64,000 nt of DNA from Nitrospira_D sp035465795 (lineage in GTDB: Bacteria; Nitrospirota; Nitrospiria; Nitrospirales; Nitrospiraceae). The position numbers and the translations under genes are program-made. The stretch covers positions 620,001 to 684,000 of the forward strand of contig NZ_JBMWAN010000002.1 of the NCBI RefSeq assembly GCF_049546785.1, written 5' to 3'. The notes under the pieces were generated by a model. It did not search any database. It was not told where the DNA came from and saw nothing but the letters and a program-made list of their open reading frames with translations. Positions 61,549-64,000 of this stretch are shown one piece after another. Every line of letters begins with the position of its first letter. Position 1 is the first letter of the stretch.

Positions 61549-62409
61549 CTAGGCGCGTTTCCAGCGGTTGTGGATCCAGAACCAGTTTTCGGGATGGCGG
61601 CGGATGAGATCCTCAAAGAGGACGTTGATGGCCCTGGTGTAGATCGCGATGCGATCGGCCTCGTCGGAGACCGGCGGAAAGGCGACGGGCTGGAACACCT
61701 GCCGGAACCGGTCGCCTTCACGCAAGGTGTACGTAATGAGGACAGGCGCGCCGGTGCGCACATGGAGCAGCGCCGGCAGCGTGGTGGTGGCGGCTGTCCG
61801 GCCGAAGAACTCGACGGACAGGCCGGACGACAGACTCTGGTCGATCAGGATGCCGACGATGGTTTTGGCTTTCAAGCATTTGAGCGAGGCTTTCACCGCC
61901 TCTTGCGCAGGAATGATCTTCATGCCCCCGGCCAGCCGTTTGCGCTGCACCCATCGATTGACGTAGGGGTTGTGCACGGGGCGGGCGATCGCGGTCATGG
62001 AGCCGAACAGACGCTGGACGAAGGAGCCGGTCAATTCCCAATTCGTGAAATGGGCGGTGAGCAGAATGACACCCTTCCCTTCCCCGATCGCCCGCTCCAT
62101 ATGTTCGCGTCCTTCCACCTCCACGAGGTCTTCGATGGGGCGGCGGGCAAAGTCCGCGATACGCACAAATTCGACGGCCGTCCGGCCGAGGTTGCGCCAG
62201 ACCGCCTGCGCAATCCCGGCTTTCTCCTCTGCGGATTTGTCGGGAAAGACGCGGGTGAGATTGTCCAGGATCAGCGCCTGGCGTTTGGGAATGATGGTCG
62301 GCAAGCGCAGGCAAAGCCATTCGCCCAGCGCGATCGCCCAGGTGCCTGGAAGGGCTTGCAACAGCAGGTCAACAAATCGGAGCAGGACATACTCACAGAG
62401 ATATTTCAT
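61549..62409 (-). CDS. LpxL/HtrB-like lysophospholipid (lipid A) acyltransferase
   Basis: 286 residues. A membrane-associated N-terminus (VLLRFVDLLLQALPGTWAIA) is followed by the catalytic motif HFTNWE (His120, Glu125, H-x4-E) in VILLTAHFTNWELTGSF and the later block IIPAQEAVKASLKCLKAKTI. The family adds secondary acyl chains to lipid A or related lysolipids at the inner membrane. It is monocistronic on the minus strand, convergent with the Rieske-fusion gene. Whether the substrate is lipid A or another acyl acceptor is undecided. Confidence 0.88.
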   Translation of the reverse strand: MKYLCEYVLLRFVDLLLQALPGTWAIALGEWLCLRLPTIIPKRQALILDNLTRVFPDKSAEEKAGIAQAVWRNLGRTAVEFVRIADFARRPIEDLVEVEGREHMERAIGEGKGVILLTAHFTNWELTGSFVQRLFGSMTAIARPVHNPYVNRWVQRKRLAGGMKIIPAQEAVKASLKCLKAKTIVGILIDQSLSSGLSVEFFGRTAATTTLPALLHVRTGAPVLITYTLREGDRFRQVFQPVAFPPVSDEADRIAIYTRAINVLFEDLIRRHPENWFWIHNRWKRA

Positions 62410-62461
62410 CGGCGGTGGGCGAGGATCGGTTCAGACTCGCTGTGTGACGATCGTTGGTGGT

Positions 62462-62485
62462 CCTGAGGCACAGTGAGGCCTCAGG
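62462..62485. repeat. Perfect inverted repeat between acyltransferase and GAF gene
   Basis: CCTGAGGC (62462-62469) and GCCTCAGG (62478-62485) with an eight-base spacer. There is no T-run on either side, so it is more like an operator or transcript hairpin than a terminator; it lies in the 190-base gap between two divergent genes. Confidence 0.45.
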
Positions 62486-62599
62486 ATAGGCGAGTCGACG
62501 AGGTTCCGCAATCTTTTTACGCTGCGGCGAGCCGGGCGGGGTGAAAGGAATGCGCCGCCGTTGCGTACGGGCATGGGCGAAGGCATACTACGATTCGGT

Positions 62600-64000
62600 A
62601 TGGATGAGGAATCACCCGCAAAGTCCGCTGAGTCAGATACGGCGCAATACTGCGCTCTCCTGAAAGTCTCCGAGTCCGTCGCGGCTCACCGTGACCTCCA
62701 ATCGCTCTTTCGGGACCTCGCGCTGCGCCTTCCGGCCGTGGCGCCGTTCGATTTCATCGGCCTGGTCCTCCATGACCCGGCAAAATATGTGATGCAGGTC
62801 CATGTGCTGGAAACCGCGGCCGCCCGGCCCGACACCGGCAGACTCGACGGACTTGAGCTGCCGATCGAGGAATCGGCTACCGGTTGGGTCTGGACCCATC
62901 AACAACCGTTGATCATCCCGTCGCTCGCCGATGAAACCAGATTCTCAAAAGGCATGACGGCCCTCCGGGGGATCGGCGTCCAATCGGTGTGTCTCCTGCC
63001 GTTAACCACCGCGATGCGCCGGCTGGGGGCGATCGGATTCGGGAGCCTGAAGCCCCAGGCCTTCGGCGACAAGGACCTGGCCCTTCTCGAGCAGGTGGCC
63101 AAACAGGTTGCCGTGGCCGTGGACAACGTGCTCAATTTTGCCAGCGCGGAAGCGTCGAAGCAGGCGCTGGTCCGGGAACGAGACCGGCTGAATCTGCTGC
63201 TGGAAATCAACCATGCGGTCAACGCGACGCTCGACCTAAAAGCACTGCTGGGGGCGATTGCCACGGCGCTTCGCCGCGTCATGCCGCACGAACGGACCGC
63301 GTTGCTCTTGTACGAGCCGGATCAAGAGCAGTTCAGGCTTCATGCCCTCAATTTTGATCTCACGAAGGGGTTTCTTTCTGAAGGCTGGCTGACGCCCGTC
63401 GACGGGTCCCCGGCAGGGATCGCTCTCCGCTCCCGCAAACCGTTCTATTATGCCAGAGCCGATCTCCAGGGGTTTCGTTCCGATGTCGCCGAGCGTCTGT
63501 TGGCAGAAGGCATTCAATCGGCCTACTGTTTCCCCCTTCTCTCTCACGACCATGTCCTGGGCGTGTTGACGATCAGTAGTCTGACCGAAAAAACGTTCGA
63601 GGCCGATGACCTCGCACTCCTGGGGGAGGCGGCCAAACAGATCGCCATCGCCGTCGAGAACGCCCTGAACTACGGCCAGGTCCTCAAAGCCCGTCAGGAA
63701 TTGGCCCGGGAGCGGGACCGGCTGCAGTTGCTGCTGGAGACGAACAATGCGGTCGCCTCTCATCTGGAAGTGCGGGATCTGTTTGAGTCCATCACCGCCA
63801 GTATCCGCCGTGTGCTGAAGGCGGACGTCATCAGTCTGACTATCCTGGACCCCGAGTTGAATCAATTGAAGCTGTACGCTTTGGACTTTCCCGGACGGAA
63901 GGGATTTCTCGAAGAAGGCACCACCTGCACGCTGTGCGGGTGCCCGGCGACCACGGCGATCACGCAGCGGGAACCGGTGGTGCTCAACCGGCAGGACCTC
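62600..64000 (+). CDS. Multi-GAF-domain sensor protein, N-terminal part (sigma-54 activator or kinase)
   Basis: An open frame from ATG 62600 runs to the right edge, 467 residues so far. Three GAF modules are visible: the first to about residue 180 (with TGWVWTHQQPLIIPSLADE), a second from about 205 to 370 (RVMPHERTALLLYEPDQEQF, SPAGIALRSRKPFYYARADL) and a third starting near 390. Linker helices repeat RERDRLNLLLEINHAVN and RERDRLQLLLETNNAVA. GAF-tandem proteins of this kind usually end in a sigma-54 AAA+ (FhlA-like) or a histidine kinase; the output domain lies outside the window. The third GAF has CTLCGCPATTA, an unusual cysteine run. Confidence 0.85.
   Translation, partial: MDEESPAKSAESDTAQYCALLKVSESVAAHRDLQSLFRDLALRLPAVAPFDFIGLVLHDPAKYVMQVHVLETAAARPDTGRLDGLELPIEESATGWVWTHQQPLIIPSLADETRFSKGMTALRGIGVQSVCLLPLTTAMRRLGAIGFGSLKPQAFGDKDLALLEQVAKQVAVAVDNVLNFASAEASKQALVRERDRLNLLLEINHAVNATLDLKALLGAIATALRRVMPHERTALLLYEPDQEQFRLHALNFDLTKGFLSEGWLTPVDGSPAGIALRSRKPFYYARADLQGFRSDVAERLLAEGIQSAYCFPLLSHDHVLGVLTISSLTEKTFEADDLALLGEAAKQIAIAVENALNYGQVLKARQELARERDRLQLLLETNNAVASHLEVRDLFESITASIRRVLKADVISLTILDPELNQLKLYALDFPGRKGFLEEGTTCTLCGCPATTAITQREPVVLNRQDL

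Overview
The window is GC-rich, gene-dense bacterial chromosome carrying the dnaA-dnaN-gyrB-gyrA block. The combination of a hopanoid C-3 methylase (HpnR), a DUF2309/DabA carbon-uptake locus, pirins, CDGSH and c-type cytochromes, and many Shine-Dalgarno-led genes suggests a Nitrospirota bacterium, most likely Nitrospira-like. That assignment is inference from gene content; no rRNA or nitrite-oxidation gene lies here. I saw no tRNA, rRNA, CRISPR array, prophage or insertion sequence.

Layout. 1-16.7 kb: mostly minus-strand housekeeping and envelope genes: TldD fragment, GDPD phosphodiesterase, hpnR, a DUF1295/SDR/NmrA operon, ettA, SYLF protein, two serine hydrolases, an unrecognised 1100-residue membrane protein, selO and a DUF2294-like gene. 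17-25.7 kb: an inorganic-carbon (DAB-type) locus with two near-identical tandem NuoL/DabB-like genes, a divergent third antiporter-like gene, dabA and a PII-like gene. 25.7-30.5 kb: miscellaneous genes, including a RusA-like orphan and a double-domain ThyX. 30.5-42.5 kb: hisS with a structured leader, a DsrE/F/H-like trio, the probable oriC/dnaA promoter, dnaA, dnaN, gyrB, gyrA, a DciA-like gene and smpB.

43.2-54.9 kb is an accessory redox island. A promoter with a perfect palindrome between its -35 and -10 boxes precedes DoxX, two pirins, a DsbA/FrnE-like protein and two VOC proteins. A frameshifted secreted-protein pseudogene and small stress-type genes follow. Next comes a tight operon of cytochrome c, double CDGSH protein, ferredoxin reductase-like flavoprotein, second DoxX, second cytochrome c, a twin-arginine protein, a p-cresol methylhydroxylase-type flavoprotein and an aryl-alcohol-type dehydrogenase. 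This reads as aromatic alcohol/alkylphenol oxidation into the cytochrome pool plus electrophile/quinone defence.

55.2-64 kb: an HlyD/RbbA/YhhJ-type export operon, a Rieske-FMN reductase fusion, a lipid A-type acyltransferase, and the start of a multi-GAF sensor protein that runs off the right edge.
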